Shown here in pieces: positions 8,604-17,203 of a stretch of 64,000 nucleotides of DNA; position 1 is the stretch's first letter; every line of letters starts with the position of its first letter. A program made the translations under genes and the position numbers. The DNA lies in assembly GCA_963618015.1 (NCBI GenBank), contig CAVEQS010000006.1:1-64000 (forward strand), written 5' to 3'. Below the pieces are notes generated by a model that was not told where the DNA came from, did not search any database, and saw nothing but the letters and a program-made list of their open reading frames with translations. Source of the stretch: Apopatocola sp963618015 (GTDB lineage: Bacteria > Bacillota > Clostridia > Oscillospirales > Oscillospiraceae).

Positions 8604-9482
8604 ATGCAGCAATGGCGACGCCGGCAAAACGCCGTATATATCGGCTTTATTCTTCCCGCCGCCGCGTTTTTCACGGCGTTTTTCATCGTCCCGTTCGCTG
8701 AAAGCCTGTGGCTTTCGTTCACCGACGCTTACGGCTACAACCCGGAGCAGCACTTTGTGGGGCTGCGGAACTACCGGGAGGCGCTGACCAACCCGGCCTT
8801 TCGCAGCGCGCTCTGGGTAACGGTAAAGTATACGGTTTTCGTCACGCTGGGAGCCAATCTGACGGCGCTCGCTCTCGCGCTGCTGCTCGACGGGAACGTG
8901 CACTGCAAAAAGCTTTTCCGCGCCGTCTTTTTCCTGCCGAATCTGATGAGTCTGGTTATCGTCAGCTTTGTATGGGTGTTCCTCTACGGCAGCGTGTACC
9001 GTTCGGCGGTTGCGCTGCTGAATATCCCGGAGGCCTGGCAGATCAGCTGGCTCGGCAACCGGCGGCAGGCGCTCTATTCCATGGGCTTTACGGCCATCTG
9101 GCAGTGCGCGGGGTATTACATGCTCATCTACATTGCCGGACTGCAGAACATCGGCGCGTCGCTGACCGAAGCCGCGGCGATGGACGGCGCAGGGCCGTGG
9201 GCGATGATATGGCATATCAAGCTGCCGATGCTATCGCCGGTGATCGCCATGAACACGGTGCTGCTGATGATATCCTGCTTCAAAACGTTCGATATCCCCA
9301 TGGCGATGACGTCCGGCGGCCCGGCGGGTGCAACGACGACCATCGCTTTACAGATATACAACACAGCCTTCCGCTCCAGCCGGACGGGATATGCCACGGC
9401 GCAGTCCGTGATATTGTTCCTCATCATCAGCTTGCTCACGGCACTGACGTTCCGGCTGCAAAGAAAGGGGGAGGAGGAATGA
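8604..9482 (+). CDS. Sugar ABC transporter permease, MalF/UgpA type
   Basis: A 292-residue integral membrane protein with about six hydrophobic segments. It carries the EAA-loop signature of importer permeases (LTEAAAMDGAGPWAMIWHIKLPML) that docks on the ATPase. The start at 8604 is supported by AAGGGAG ending 6 bases upstream. It pairs with the next permease to form the channel of the sugar importer. The stop overlaps the next start as ATGA. Confidence 0.93.
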   Translation: MQQWRRRQNAVYIGFILPAAAFFTAFFIVPFAESLWLSFTDAYGYNPEQHFVGLRNYREALTNPAFRSALWVTVKYTVFVTLGANLTALALALLLDGNVHCKKLFRAVFFLPNLMSLVIVSFVWVFLYGSVYRSAVALLNIPEAWQISWLGNRRQALYSMGFTAIWQCAGYYMLIYIAGLQNIGASLTEAAAMDGAGPWAMIWHIKLPMLSPVIAMNTVLLMISCFKTFDIPMAMTSGGPAGATTTIALQIYNTAFRSSRTGYATAQSVILFLIISLLTALTFRLQRKGEEE

Positions 9483-10297
9483 AAGCAAAAAAGAAGGGCG
9501 CCGGCATCACGATTTTTGCCGCGGTTGTCGCGCTCGCGTTCTTCTTTCCTGTTCTGATCGCGGTAGTAAATTCTTTCAAGACACAGGGGGAGATACTGAA
9601 CTCCGCGCTCGCTCTGCCGGTATCGCCGACATGGGAAAACTATGCCGCCGTCATAAAAACGGCGAACTTCCCGCGCGCGTTTCTCAACTCCTGTCTCGTA
9701 ACGGCCGGAGGAATCGCGCTCAATCTCTCAGTGAGCGCACTGGCGGGGTATGCGCTCTCGCGCTGGAAGAGCAAGTGGGCGGATGTCATCACGCTGGTGT
9801 TCCTCTCCTCCATGTTCGTTCCGTTCCACACGATCATGATCGCGCTGCTCACCACGGCGCGCGATATGAAGCTTACGGGGAGCATCGGCGGGCTGATCCT
9901 CATCTACTGCGGCCTGCAATGCCCGATCCCGATCTTTCTCATCAAGGGCTTCGTCCGCTCCGTTCCGCGGGAGCTGGAGGAGGCGGCGATGATCGATGGC
10001 TGCGGTACGGTGCGCATGTTCTTCTCCGTCGTGCTGCCGATGCTCAAGCCGATCCTTGCAACGGTCGCCGTTTTGAACGTGCTCTGGATCTGGAACGACT
10101 ATCTCCTTCCATACCTGATCCTCGGAAAGCCCATCACGATCCCGCTCAGCCAGATGTATTTCTATGGCCAGTACAACCAGCAATGGCACCTCATCATGGC
10201 GGGCTTCGTGGTGTCCACCGTCCCCGTGGTGATCTTTTTCCTGTTCATGCAGAAATACATCATCAACGGGATCGCCGCCGGGGCGGTAAAGGGGTGA
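9479..10297 (+). CDS. Sugar ABC transporter permease, MalG/UgpE type
   Basis: A 272-residue membrane protein with six predicted segments and the EAA loop ELEEAAMIDGCGTVRMFFSV. The C-terminal sequence after the EAA loop (NDYLLPYLIL) is typical of the MalG class. The start overlaps the preceding stop as ATGA behind GGAGGAGG, so the two permeases are translated together in equal amounts. No ATP-binding subunit is encoded anywhere in this cluster, so a shared MsmK-type ATPase elsewhere in the genome is expected. Confidence 0.93.
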   Translation: MKAKKKGAGITIFAAVVALAFFFPVLIAVVNSFKTQGEILNSALALPVSPTWENYAAVIKTANFPRAFLNSCLVTAGGIALNLSVSALAGYALSRWKSKWADVITLVFLSSMFVPFHTIMIALLTTARDMKLTGSIGGLILIYCGLQCPIPIFLIKGFVRSVPRELEEAAMIDGCGTVRMFFSVVLPMLKPILATVAVLNVLWIWNDYLLPYLILGKPITIPLSQMYFYGQYNQQWHLIMAGFVVSTVPVVIFFLFMQKYIINGIAAGAVKG

Positions 10298-10300
10298 GCG

Positions 10301-12031
10301 ATGTATTCCAGAGAAAATATCGAAGCAGCCGACACGGTGTACATGGTGATGACGGATCGTTTTTTCGACGGCGATCCCTCCAACAACGGCACACCCGGCG
10401 CGGAGTATCAGCCGGGAAATCTGCACTTTTATCAGGGTGGAGACTGGGCGGGACTGCGGCGGAAGCTGCCGTATATCAAGGAACTCGGGTTTTCCGCCGT
10501 GTGGATGTCCCCGCCGCAGGACAACGAGCTATACAGCCGCACCGGGGACGAGGCGGGCTATCACGGCTACTATACGCGGGATTTCAACAGCCCCAACCCG
10601 CACTTCGGAACCGCGGAGGAGCTCCGGGCGCTGCTTCGCGAGGCAGAGCGGCTGGGCATTAAAATGATCCTGGATGTCCAGCTCAACCACACGGCGGACT
10701 ATCTTGCATACCCTTCGCGGCAGTACGACCCGCCGGAATACCGTCCGGCGCCGCCGTTTGATAACCCCGCATGGTATCACAACACGCCGAACATACTGAA
10801 TTTCGATGACCCGCAGGAAGCGCAAAATTACAGTCTCGGCGGGCTGGACGATCTCGCACAGGAAAATCCCGCCTGCTGGCGGGCACTCATGGACGCCTAT
10901 TGGAACCCGGAGACCGGCACGGGGTGGTTTTCCTACGGTTTTTCGGGCTCCCGACTCGACGCCGTTGTAGAGATCCCGCCGGAGTATCTGGAACGCTTTG
11001 AAAAGCACACGGGCAAGCACAGCTTCGGGGAGGCGTTTACCGGCTCGGCGGAGGAAAATGCCGCCTTCCAGCAATACATCTGGGGCATGCTGGACTACCC
11101 GCTCTATTTCCAGCTGCACAACGCGCTCTGCCGCGGCGAGGACTGGGGCGGCGTGAGCCGCCTGCTCCAGAAGGACGGCCTGTACCGCGATCCCCGCTGT
11201 CTCTTCACGTTTCTTGACAATCACGACCGGGCACGGTTTCTCACAAACTGCGCCGACAACGTTTCGCTGCTCCATCTGGCGCTGGCGCTGCTCTATGCGC
11301 TGCGCGGCATCCCGGTGGTCTATTACGGAACGGAGCAGCACATGGCGGGCGATTTCCGCTTCACTGAGCAGATGCTCAACGACACGAACCGCGAAATGAT
11401 GCCCGCCTTTTCTCCGGAAAACCGGACGGCCGCTCTCCTCCGGCGGCTGAACGGTATCCGGAGAGACCTCGCTGCGATCCTCGCCCAGGGGACACAGCGC
11501 GAGGTTTATTTCCGACCGGGCGACAGCGTGTACGCCTTCCGGCGGGACGCTGTCGACGGGCGGCACATCCTCTGCATATTCAATAAGTCCGCCGCCGCGC
11601 AGACGCGGACGGTCTCTATCGGCGAGCCGGGGCGGGTCGAGTATGTCGATCTTCTGGATACGCGGCAGCATTACGTGTCCGACGGCGGGGAACTGACGCT
11701 GTTCCTGCCCGCCTATGCCGCGCTTCTCCTTTCGCCGGAGACGGCGGGGGAGTATGTTCCCGCGCTGCCGGAAAAGACGAGGATCGTTGTCCATTTCGAC
11801 GCGGGCTTCGGGAACAGGCTCACCATCCGCGGCGACACGGCTCCGCTGCACTGGGACTTCGGCCAGCGCTGCGAAAACAAAAACGCGGACACCTGGGTCT
11901 TTGAAACGGAGCGGCCGAAGGACGGAGAGCTCCGGTTCAAGGTCTTGCTGAATGACGCCGTATGGGAGCGGGGCGAGGACCACCGCGCCGCCGTCGGGCG
12001 GGAGACGCACATTTTTCCGTCGTTCTGGTAA
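10301..12031 (+). CDS. GH13 alpha-amylase-family enzyme, cytoplasmic
   Basis: A 576-residue protein without signal peptide, 3 bases after the permease stop. GH13 motifs: DVQLNH (125-130), SRLD with predicted nucleophile D220, GEAF with acid/base E244, and FLDNHD with D309. The opening (YMVMTDRFFDGD) and GYHGYYTRDFNSPNPHFGT resemble cyclomaltodextrinase, maltogenic amylase or CGTase relatives. Region II is unusual: the residues after D220 are AVVEI, so the usual Lys-His is absent. The last 90 residues form a separate beta-rich, starch-binding-like module (RIVVHFDAGFGNRLTIRG and later RFKVLLNDAVWE). It probably degrades or rearranges the imported alpha-glucan; the exact product is unclear. Confidence 0.88.
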   Translation: MYSRENIEAADTVYMVMTDRFFDGDPSNNGTPGAEYQPGNLHFYQGGDWAGLRRKLPYIKELGFSAVWMSPPQDNELYSRTGDEAGYHGYYTRDFNSPNPHFGTAEELRALLREAERLGIKMILDVQLNHTADYLAYPSRQYDPPEYRPAPPFDNPAWYHNTPNILNFDDPQEAQNYSLGGLDDLAQENPACWRALMDAYWNPETGTGWFSYGFSGSRLDAVVEIPPEYLERFEKHTGKHSFGEAFTGSAEENAAFQQYIWGMLDYPLYFQLHNALCRGEDWGGVSRLLQKDGLYRDPRCLFTFLDNHDRARFLTNCADNVSLLHLALALLYALRGIPVVYYGTEQHMAGDFRFTEQMLNDTNREMMPAFSPENRTAALLRRLNGIRRDLAAILAQGTQREVYFRPGDSVYAFRRDAVDGRHILCIFNKSAAAQTRTVSIGEPGRVEYVDLLDTRQHYVSDGGELTLFLPAYAALLLSPETAGEYVPALPEKTRIVVHFDAGFGNRLTIRGDTAPLHWDFGQRCENKNADTWVFETERPKDGELRFKVLLNDAVWERGEDHRAAVGRETHIFPSFW

Positions 12032-12034
12032 AAA

Positions 12035-12063
12035 GAGCCGCCGGTCACTTCGACCGGCGGCTC
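12035..12063. terminator. Bidirectional terminator
   Basis: GAGCCGCCGGTC (12035-12046), loop ACTTC, GACCGGCGGCTC (12052-12063): a perfect 12-bp stem between convergent genes, preceded by an A run that serves as a T run on the other strand. Confidence 0.88.
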
Positions 12064-12076
12064 TGCCGTATGTTGC

Positions 12077-13507
12077 TTATTTGTGCGCGAGAAGCTCCTT
12101 GCCGGGGATGCCCGGCCTGGTGAGATTCATGGGGTCGAGGATCGTGTCGATCTCATCCTCGGTGAGAAGCTTTTCCTGCAATATGAGCGTACGGACGCTC
12201 TGCCCGGTGACGATGGCGCGCTTGGCGATGTCCGCGGCGTGCTGGTAGCCGATGTGCGGCGTGAGCGCCGTGATGACGCCGACGCTGCTCTCGACGAGCT
12301 CCCGGCAGCGCTCCTCGTTGGCCGTGATGCCGGTGACACAGTTGTCCACGAATGTGTGGACAGCGTAGGTCAGCGTGCCGATCGACTGGAACAGGCAGTA
12401 GAAGATGATCGGCTCAAAGGCGTTGAGCTCGAGTTGTCCGCCCTCGGCGGCCATGGTGACGGTCATGTCGTTGCCGATGATGAGGAACGCCACCTGATTG
12501 ATGACCTCCGGGATGACGGGGTTCACCTTGCCCGGCATGATGGACGAACCGTTCTGCCGCGCGGGGAGATTGATCTCGCCGAAGCCGGTGCGCGGCCCGG
12601 ATGACATGAGCCGAAGGTCGTTCGCGATCTTCGAGAGCGTCACCGCGCACGTCTTGACGGCGCCCGACACCGCCACGAACGGATCGGGGTTCTGCGTGGA
12701 GTCGATGAGATCGCCTGCCTGCGTGAGCTCCATGCCGGATACCTCGCTCAGCACGGGGACGATGCGCCGGAGATACGTTTCGTCCGCGTTGATGCCGGTG
12801 CCGATGGCCGTGCCGCCCATGTTGAGCGAGCGCATCTCGTCCATGGCCTTGCCCATACGCACGGTGTCGCGCCGCACGGCGTCGGCGTAGGCGTGAAATT
12901 CCTGCCCCAGCCGGATGGGCACCGCGTCCTGCATCTGGGTGCGGCCCATTTTGATCACGTGGTCAAACTCGCGGGACTTGTCCTCAAAGGCGGCGCGCAG
13001 CCGGTTGAGCTCGGCCTCCAGCTTTTTCAGAAGGCGCAGCGTCGTCATCTTCCCGGCGGTGGGGATCACGTCGTTGGTGGACTGGCCGCAGTTGACATGG
13101 TCGTTCGGGTTGACGAGTGAATAGTCCCCCTTCACGCCGCCGAGCAGCTCAATGGCGCGGTTGGCAATGACCTCGTTGGCGTTCATATTGATGGATGTGC
13201 CCGCGCCGCCCTGCACGGGGTCGACGATGAACTGCTCAAAGAGCTTCCCGGCGAGGATCTCGTCGCAGGCGCGCACGATCGCGTCCGCAATAGACTCGTC
13301 GAGCAGCCCGGCCTCGCGGTTGGTGAGCGCCGCCGCCTTTTTGATGTAGGCAAGGCTGCGGATGAGCTCCGGGTGCATCCGCAGCCCCGTAATGGGGAAA
13401 TTCTCCGCGGCGCGCAGCGACTGCACACCGTAATATACATTCGCCGGCACGTCCTTCGTGCCGATGGAGTCTTTTTCTACGCGGTAATCGGATACGCGGT
13501 TTTCCAT
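12077..13507 (-). CDS. aspA: Aspartate ammonia-lyase
   Basis: A 476-residue member of the fumarase/aspartase superfamily that converts L-aspartate to fumarate and ammonia in the cytoplasm. The superfamily signature GSSIMPGKVNP is present, with the catalytic-serine loop. GRTQMQDAVPIRLGQEF has the TQ(L/M)QDAVP form of aspartases; fumarases carry THTQDATP. Full-length GTSINMNANEVIANRA and GQSTNDVIPTA blocks are present. The gene is divergent from a LysR regulator over a 129-base gap with two facing promoters, so regulation by that protein is likely. Fumarase C activity is the only reasonable alternative and is less likely on motif grounds. Confidence 0.9.
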   Translation of the reverse strand: MENRVSDYRVEKDSIGTKDVPANVYYGVQSLRAAENFPITGLRMHPELIRSLAYIKKAAALTNREAGLLDESIADAIVRACDEILAGKLFEQFIVDPVQGGAGTSINMNANEVIANRAIELLGGVKGDYSLVNPNDHVNCGQSTNDVIPTAGKMTTLRLLKKLEAELNRLRAAFEDKSREFDHVIKMGRTQMQDAVPIRLGQEFHAYADAVRRDTVRMGKAMDEMRSLNMGGTAIGTGINADETYLRRIVPVLSEVSGMELTQAGDLIDSTQNPDPFVAVSGAVKTCAVTLSKIANDLRLMSSGPRTGFGEINLPARQNGSSIMPGKVNPVIPEVINQVAFLIIGNDMTVTMAAEGGQLELNAFEPIIFYCLFQSIGTLTYAVHTFVDNCVTGITANEERCRELVESSVGVITALTPHIGYQHAADIAKRAIVTGQSVRTLILQEKLLTEDEIDTILDPMNLTRPGIPGKELLAHK

Positions 13508-13542
13508 TTCTCTTTTTCTCCTGTAATGGAATTTTCAACTTG

Positions 13543-13570
13543 ATTATAGAGCGGGATATAATATAGTCAA
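13543..13570 (-). promoter_or_regulatory. Promoter of aspA
   Basis: On the minus strand: TTGACT (13570-13565), 16-base spacer, TATAAT (13548-13543), about 36 bases before the aspA start. Confidence 0.75.
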
Positions 13571-13585
13571 ATATAAAGTCTGTTC

Positions 13586-13614
13586 TTGTATCCATAACTT
13601 AAAAGTTATATAAT
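13586..13614 (+). promoter_or_regulatory. Promoter of the LysR regulator gene
   Basis: TTGTAT (13586-13591), 17-base spacer, TATAAT (13609-13614), about 22 bases before the GTG start. It lies back to back with the aspA promoter, the usual setting for LysR autoregulation and activation. Confidence 0.7.
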
Positions 13615-13636
13615 TGGTGCGAAAGAGGGCGATGGA

Positions 13637-14593
13637 GTGAAGCAGAGAGTGTTTGACGGCATGGAATACGTGTATGCCGTATACCGGGAGGGGAGCTTTC
13701 AGAAGGCGGCGGAAAAGCTGTTCGTTTCGCAGCCGTCGGTGAGCGCGTCGGTGCGCCGCGTGGAGGAGCGTGTCGGGAGCCGGCTGTTCGACCGCAGCCG
13801 GAAGCCGCTCGCGCTCACCGAGTGCGGGGAGGCGTACATCGCCTGCGCCGAGAAAATCCTTGCCATGGAGCGTGGCTTTACGGAGTATGTGAACGACTGG
13901 GAGGGGCTGCGCCGCGGGAAGCTCGTGGTCGGGGGGAGCAGCCTTTTTTCCTCGCTGCTGCTGCCGCCGATGATGGCGGCCTTCCGGGAAAAATACCCGG
14001 GCATCACGCTCACGCTCGCGGAGGAGACGACTGCCCGCCTCGAGGAGATGCTGCGGCAGGGGACGGTCGATCTCGTGGTGGACTATACGATCCCGAACAT
14101 GGAGCATTACGACGCCGCGACCATCCGGGAGGACGCGCTCATTCTCGCCGTGCCGCGCGCCGCGGCGGTCAATGCGCGGCTCGCGCCCTACCGCATCGAG
14201 CCGGAGCAGATCGGCGCCGCGGCGCGAAGCGCCGGGCCGAGTGTCCCGATGGAGCTTCTGCGCGGCGAGCGGTTTGTGCTCTTGAAGCCGGAGAACGACA
14301 CCCGCGCCCGCGCGGACGCGCTCTGCCGTCTCGGCGGCTTCGTGCCGGAGGCGGCGATGGAGTTTGACCAGCAGATGACGGCCTATCTCGCCGGGTGCTC
14401 CGGCGCGGGGATCACGTTCGTGAGCAGCGTGCTCGTATCGCGCCTGTCGCCGAACCCCGGTATCTGCTATTACCGCCTGCCGGAGCCGGAGAGCTGCCGC
14501 GATATCCGCCTCTTCTGGAAGCGAGACCGGTACAAGACCCGCGCTATGGAGGCGTTTCTCGCCATGCCGCCGGAGACCGGCGGGGAAGGGTGA
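13637..14593 (+). CDS. LysR-family transcriptional regulator
   Basis: A 318-residue regulator. The N-terminal winged helix-turn-helix reads YREGSFQKAAEKLFVSQPSV then RVEERVGSRLFDRS, the standard LysR form. The rest is a periplasmic-binding-protein-like effector domain. The GTG start gives the usual N-terminus ahead of the recognition helix; an ATG at 13661 (MEYVYAV) is a possible shorter start. It is divergent from aspA and probably controls it in response to an amino acid or dicarboxylate. It converges on a strong hairpin with the phage island. Confidence 0.88.
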   Translation: MKQRVFDGMEYVYAVYREGSFQKAAEKLFVSQPSVSASVRRVEERVGSRLFDRSRKPLALTECGEAYIACAEKILAMERGFTEYVNDWEGLRRGKLVVGGSSLFSSLLLPPMMAAFREKYPGITLTLAEETTARLEEMLRQGTVDLVVDYTIPNMEHYDAATIREDALILAVPRAAAVNARLAPYRIEPEQIGAAARSAGPSVPMELLRGERFVLLKPENDTRARADALCRLGGFVPEAAMEFDQQMTAYLAGCSGAGITFVSSVLVSRLSPNPGICYYRLPEPESCRDIRLFWKRDRYKTRAMEAFLAMPPETGGEG

Positions 14594-14609
14594 GCCATAC
14601 CATAAAACG

Positions 14610-14653
14610 AGGACGGACATTTCTGACACAAGATCGTCAGAAATGCCCGTCCT
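14610..14653. terminator. Bidirectional terminator at the left edge of the phage island
   Basis: AGGACGGACATTTCTGAC (14610-14627) pairs with GTCAGAAATGCCCGTCCT (14636-14653) with one internal mismatch. It separates the LysR gene from the convergent terminase gene. Confidence 0.8.
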
Positions 14654-14656
14654 GTT

Positions 14657-16294
14657 TCATATCCGCCCGCGGCGGATGCGGCGCTGGCGTTCGCGCCGCT
14701 GTGCGGCTTCCTCCCGGCTCTCGCCGGGGGAGGCCGCGGTCATGCGCTGCTGGTGGCGCGCGGCATAGCAGATCGCCGCGGCCATGACGAGATCGTCGTG
14801 CTTTCCGGCGAGCGCCTCGGGGCGGTGATCCTCGTTATAGCAGAATGTCAGCATCTCGCCGAGCAGTTCGCGGTCGGAAAACCACTCCGGGTGCGCGGAA
14901 AACACCTCCACAAGATTTGCGATCGCGCGCGGGCGCGTCTGCCGGTCGGTGCGAAAGCCGAAGCTCTCGCGCAGCCGGTGCGTGTACGTATCCTCGCGCT
15001 CGCGGCGGTACTGGTTCGGGTAGCCGAGCTCGGCGAGCTTCATCACGGGATACGTCGAAAAGTTCGTTTCGAGTGCAACGAGCGCGTCGTTATAGTGTTT
15101 CCCGAGCGCGTACACCTGCCGGACGTACTCCGGCTCAGAAAACCGCCGCCGGAGGCACGCGGCCTGCTCGCCGGTGCTGTTGTCGATGACGTGCGCGGTG
15201 AACCAGTCCGAGCCCTCGCCCGCAGTGTCGCCGCCGAGCACGTACGGATGCCCCGGCTCACACTCGCGGTAGATGCAGATCTCGCCCGCGTCGTCGTTCT
15301 GCCAGACGCTCTTGCCGTCACCCTCGCCGGGGACGAACCGTCCGCGGCGCACGGGAGCGGGCGCTTCCTCGCGGCGGCGGATCACGAGGCCGTTATCGAA
15401 AACGCCCGAGCCGCTGTGGAGAAACGCCTCGTCCGGGTTCGCGGGGTATTCCTGCCGGAACATGTCCCGGCTGCCGCCGCAGTTGTTCGCGATGCACCAG
15501 CGCCGCCAGCGCACCTGCTCCCACGAGAGGGAATACCGCTCACGCACCTCGCGCTCCTCCGCCGTCCATTCGATGCCCGGCTCAACGCGCATGACGTAGT
15601 CCGGGTTTTCAAACCACGCGAAAAACACCGGCTCAAAATCGTTCTCCCCGGCGACGGCGGCGTCCCAGCGTTCCTTGAAATCCTCGCAGCCGTTGGCGGT
15701 GCTCTCGATGATCACCATCGTCCCCGGGGCGGACGGCACGGCCTGCAAAATACCTGCAAGCGTTGCGGCCTTGCTCTCGCCGCCCTCCGGCCAAAAGGCG
15801 TATTCCGAAAGATGCACGCATTGGAGTGTGTCCGACCGCCCGATGCCGCGCCCGCCCGCGGTCGCGCAGCGAAAGCGCGACCGAAGCCCCGGCAGAGCGC
15901 CGCGCGAGGCGCGCGACGGGTTTTCAAACACCAGCTCCTGCGCGTTCGAGGTGCGGAGCATCGGCTTGACCGGCGCGGGCAGCTCGTCATAAAAAAGCTT
16001 GCTCATGCGGAAAAGATTGGCCGTGGCGTCCTCCCGGTGCGCCACAACGAGCGCATTTACATTTTCGCGCGTGGCGCAGGCGTGGAAGAGCAGCGCCTCC
16101 GTGAGTGTGGAAAAGCCGAGCTGCCGCGCCTTTAAAATGATGAGCCGAACGGGCTTGCCCGCGTCCTGCTGACGCTTGGCGACAGCGTAGAGCTTTTGCT
16201 GCGCGGCGTTGAGGCGAAACGGCACGACCGCGCCGCTCTTCGTGCGGATCTTCAGGCACGATTCGATATACTCCTTTGCCACGCACGGATTCAC
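14657..16294 (-). CDS. Phage terminase large subunit
   Basis: A 545-residue DNA-packaging motor with C-terminal nuclease. The ATPase domain has the deviant Walker A ILKARQLGFST (53-63) and Walker B-like HLSEYAFW near 161. The nuclease domain keeps its acidic residues: GGDTAGEGSDWF, ALETNFSTY and GKHDDLVMA. Nothing looks truncated. The GTG start is chosen because it overlaps the small-subunit stop as GTGA and follows AGGAGGGGG. In a phage this protein cuts concatemers and pumps DNA into the capsid through a portal. Here no portal, capsid or tail gene follows: a terminator and then a host-type LysR gene come next. Confidence 0.9.
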   Translation of the reverse strand: MNPCVAKEYIESCLKIRTKSGAVVPFRLNAAQQKLYAVAKRQQDAGKPVRLIILKARQLGFSTLTEALLFHACATRENVNALVVAHREDATANLFRMSKLFYDELPAPVKPMLRTSNAQELVFENPSRASRGALPGLRSRFRCATAGGRGIGRSDTLQCVHLSEYAFWPEGGESKAATLAGILQAVPSAPGTMVIIESTANGCEDFKERWDAAVAGENDFEPVFFAWFENPDYVMRVEPGIEWTAEEREVRERYSLSWEQVRWRRWCIANNCGGSRDMFRQEYPANPDEAFLHSGSGVFDNGLVIRRREEAPAPVRRGRFVPGEGDGKSVWQNDDAGEICIYRECEPGHPYVLGGDTAGEGSDWFTAHVIDNSTGEQAACLRRRFSEPEYVRQVYALGKHYNDALVALETNFSTYPVMKLAELGYPNQYRREREDTYTHRLRESFGFRTDRQTRPRAIANLVEVFSAHPEWFSDRELLGEMLTFCYNEDHRPEALAGKHDDLVMAAAICYAARHQQRMTAASPGESREEAAQRRERQRRIRRGRI

Positions 16295-16752
16295 AGCGCG
16301 CTCGCCCCCTCCTGCCGCGCGAGCCATTCCTCAAACGAGAGCGCGCCGCCCTCCGCGGCCTCCTCCTCGCGGAGAGAGCGGAGATGCTCGTCGAGCTCAT
16401 GCAGTGCGCGCATCGCGCCCGCGGGATCAAATTCCCAGGTGCCGTCCGGCTCACGCTGCTTCGTTTCGGGGTTTCGCGTGAGATGCGGCGTGGCCTGCAT
16501 GCACCGGTCGACGATCTCCACGAGCCGCCGCCCGATCCACGCGCTCGAAATGCCCATCGCGTCGAAAAGCCGCTGTTCGGTCTCCCGGCGGTAACGCTGT
16601 ATGGCCGGATCGCGCAGCAGCTCGCGGGCGCGCTCCTCCGCCGTGGCAGGGCTGTATCCGGCGGCGATGGCGGCCCCGGCTGCATCGCCGCCGGCGAGAT
16701 ATTCCTCCACAAAGCGCTTCTGCCGCGCCGTGAGCGCCGTTTTGTCCTTCAT
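16291..16752 (-). CDS. Phage terminase small subunit
   Basis: A 153-residue protein with the terminase_2 N-terminus LTARQKRFVEEYLAGGDAAG and AIAAGYSPATAEERARELL, a DNA-binding helical domain that recognises the packaging site. The C-terminal half is acidic and helical, suited to oligomerisation and contact with the large subunit. The start at 16752 has AAGGAGG upstream; an in-frame TTG at 16773 overlaps the previous stop and lacks a site. Residue composition matches the surrounding genes, so there is no sign of very recent arrival. Confidence 0.88.
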   Translation of the reverse strand: MKDKTALTARQKRFVEEYLAGGDAAGAAIAAGYSPATAEERARELLRDPAIQRYRRETEQRLFDAMGISSAWIGRRLVEIVDRCMQATPHLTRNPETKQREPDGTWEFDPAGAMRALHELDEHLRSLREEEAAEGGALSFEEWLARQEGASAL

Positions 16753-16769
16753 TTTTTCCTCCTTCGCGG

Positions 16770-17057
16770 TCAAAGGGGCATGTGAGCAAAAAAATCCCGC
16801 CGCAGCCGCCCGAGCCGCCCGAGCGAAATGCCCGTCGCCTCCGCCGTGGCCGAGAGCGTTTTCTTCTGCACGAGCACGCGGAAAAGCGCCATACCCTCCT
16901 CCGGCGTTGCCGCAACGCGCGCGATCATTGCGCGCACTGCCTCCTGCCGCTCCGGCGGAAGCTGCGCGAATACATCAAGTGATGCCTGAATGTACCGCAG
17001 CTCCGCCGCCGTCCGGCCGCAGGGACCGATCCGATAGCCCATCGGCCATACCCCCAT
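16770..17057 (-). CDS. Small phage-type protein of unknown function
   Basis: About 95 residues, first gene of the minus-strand operon ahead of the terminase pair. It is rich in helix formers; the C-terminal part (LVQKKTLSATAEATGISLGRLGRLRRDFF) reads like a helix-turn-helix, so it may bind DNA, as do late activators or other small proteins found before terminases. The start is uncertain: ATG at 17057 and ATG at 17042 are both possible, the second having GGGGG about 8 bases upstream. I do not recognise a family. Confidence 0.6.
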   Translation of the reverse strand: MGVWPMGYRIGPCGRTAAELRYIQASLDVFAQLPPERQEAVRAMIARVAATPEEGMALFRVLVQKKTLSATAEATGISLGRLGRLRRDFFAHMPL

Positions 17058-17075
17058 AGTGTTGATAATACAAGA

Positions 17076-17086
17076 CACGAAGCGTG
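17076..17086. promoter_or_regulatory. Candidate operator O1 (CACGAAGCGTG)
   Basis: A perfect CACG-N3-CGTG palindrome in the leader of the terminase operon, downstream of its transcription start. Confidence 0.6.
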
Positions 17087-17136
17087 AAATAGATGAGCAA
17101 AAAAGAAAGGAAGGATGAAATTGAACTTATGTATTC

Positions 17137-17147
17137 CACGCTTCGTG
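17137..17147. promoter_or_regulatory. Candidate operator O2 (CACGCTTCGTG)
   Basis: A perfect CACG-N3-CGTG palindrome at the expected +1 region of the minus-strand terminase promoter. Its sequence is the exact reverse complement of O1. Confidence 0.65.
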
Positions 17148-17154
17148 CGATTAT

Positions 17155-17183
17155 GTTATAGCACCAGGAAAACGATTTGTCAA
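17155..17183 (-). promoter_or_regulatory. Promoter of the terminase operon
   Basis: On the minus strand: consensus TTGACA (17183-17178), 17-base spacer, TATAAC (17160-17155). It faces away from the repressor promoter. Confidence 0.8.
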
Positions 17184-17194
17184 CACATTTCGTG
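17184..17194. promoter_or_regulatory. Candidate operator O3 (CACATTTCGTG)
   Basis: Matches CACG-N3-CGTG with one change (CACA). It abuts the -35 box of the terminase promoter on its upstream side, between the two divergent promoters. Confidence 0.45.
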
Positions 17195-17203
17195 GAATTC
17201 CTC

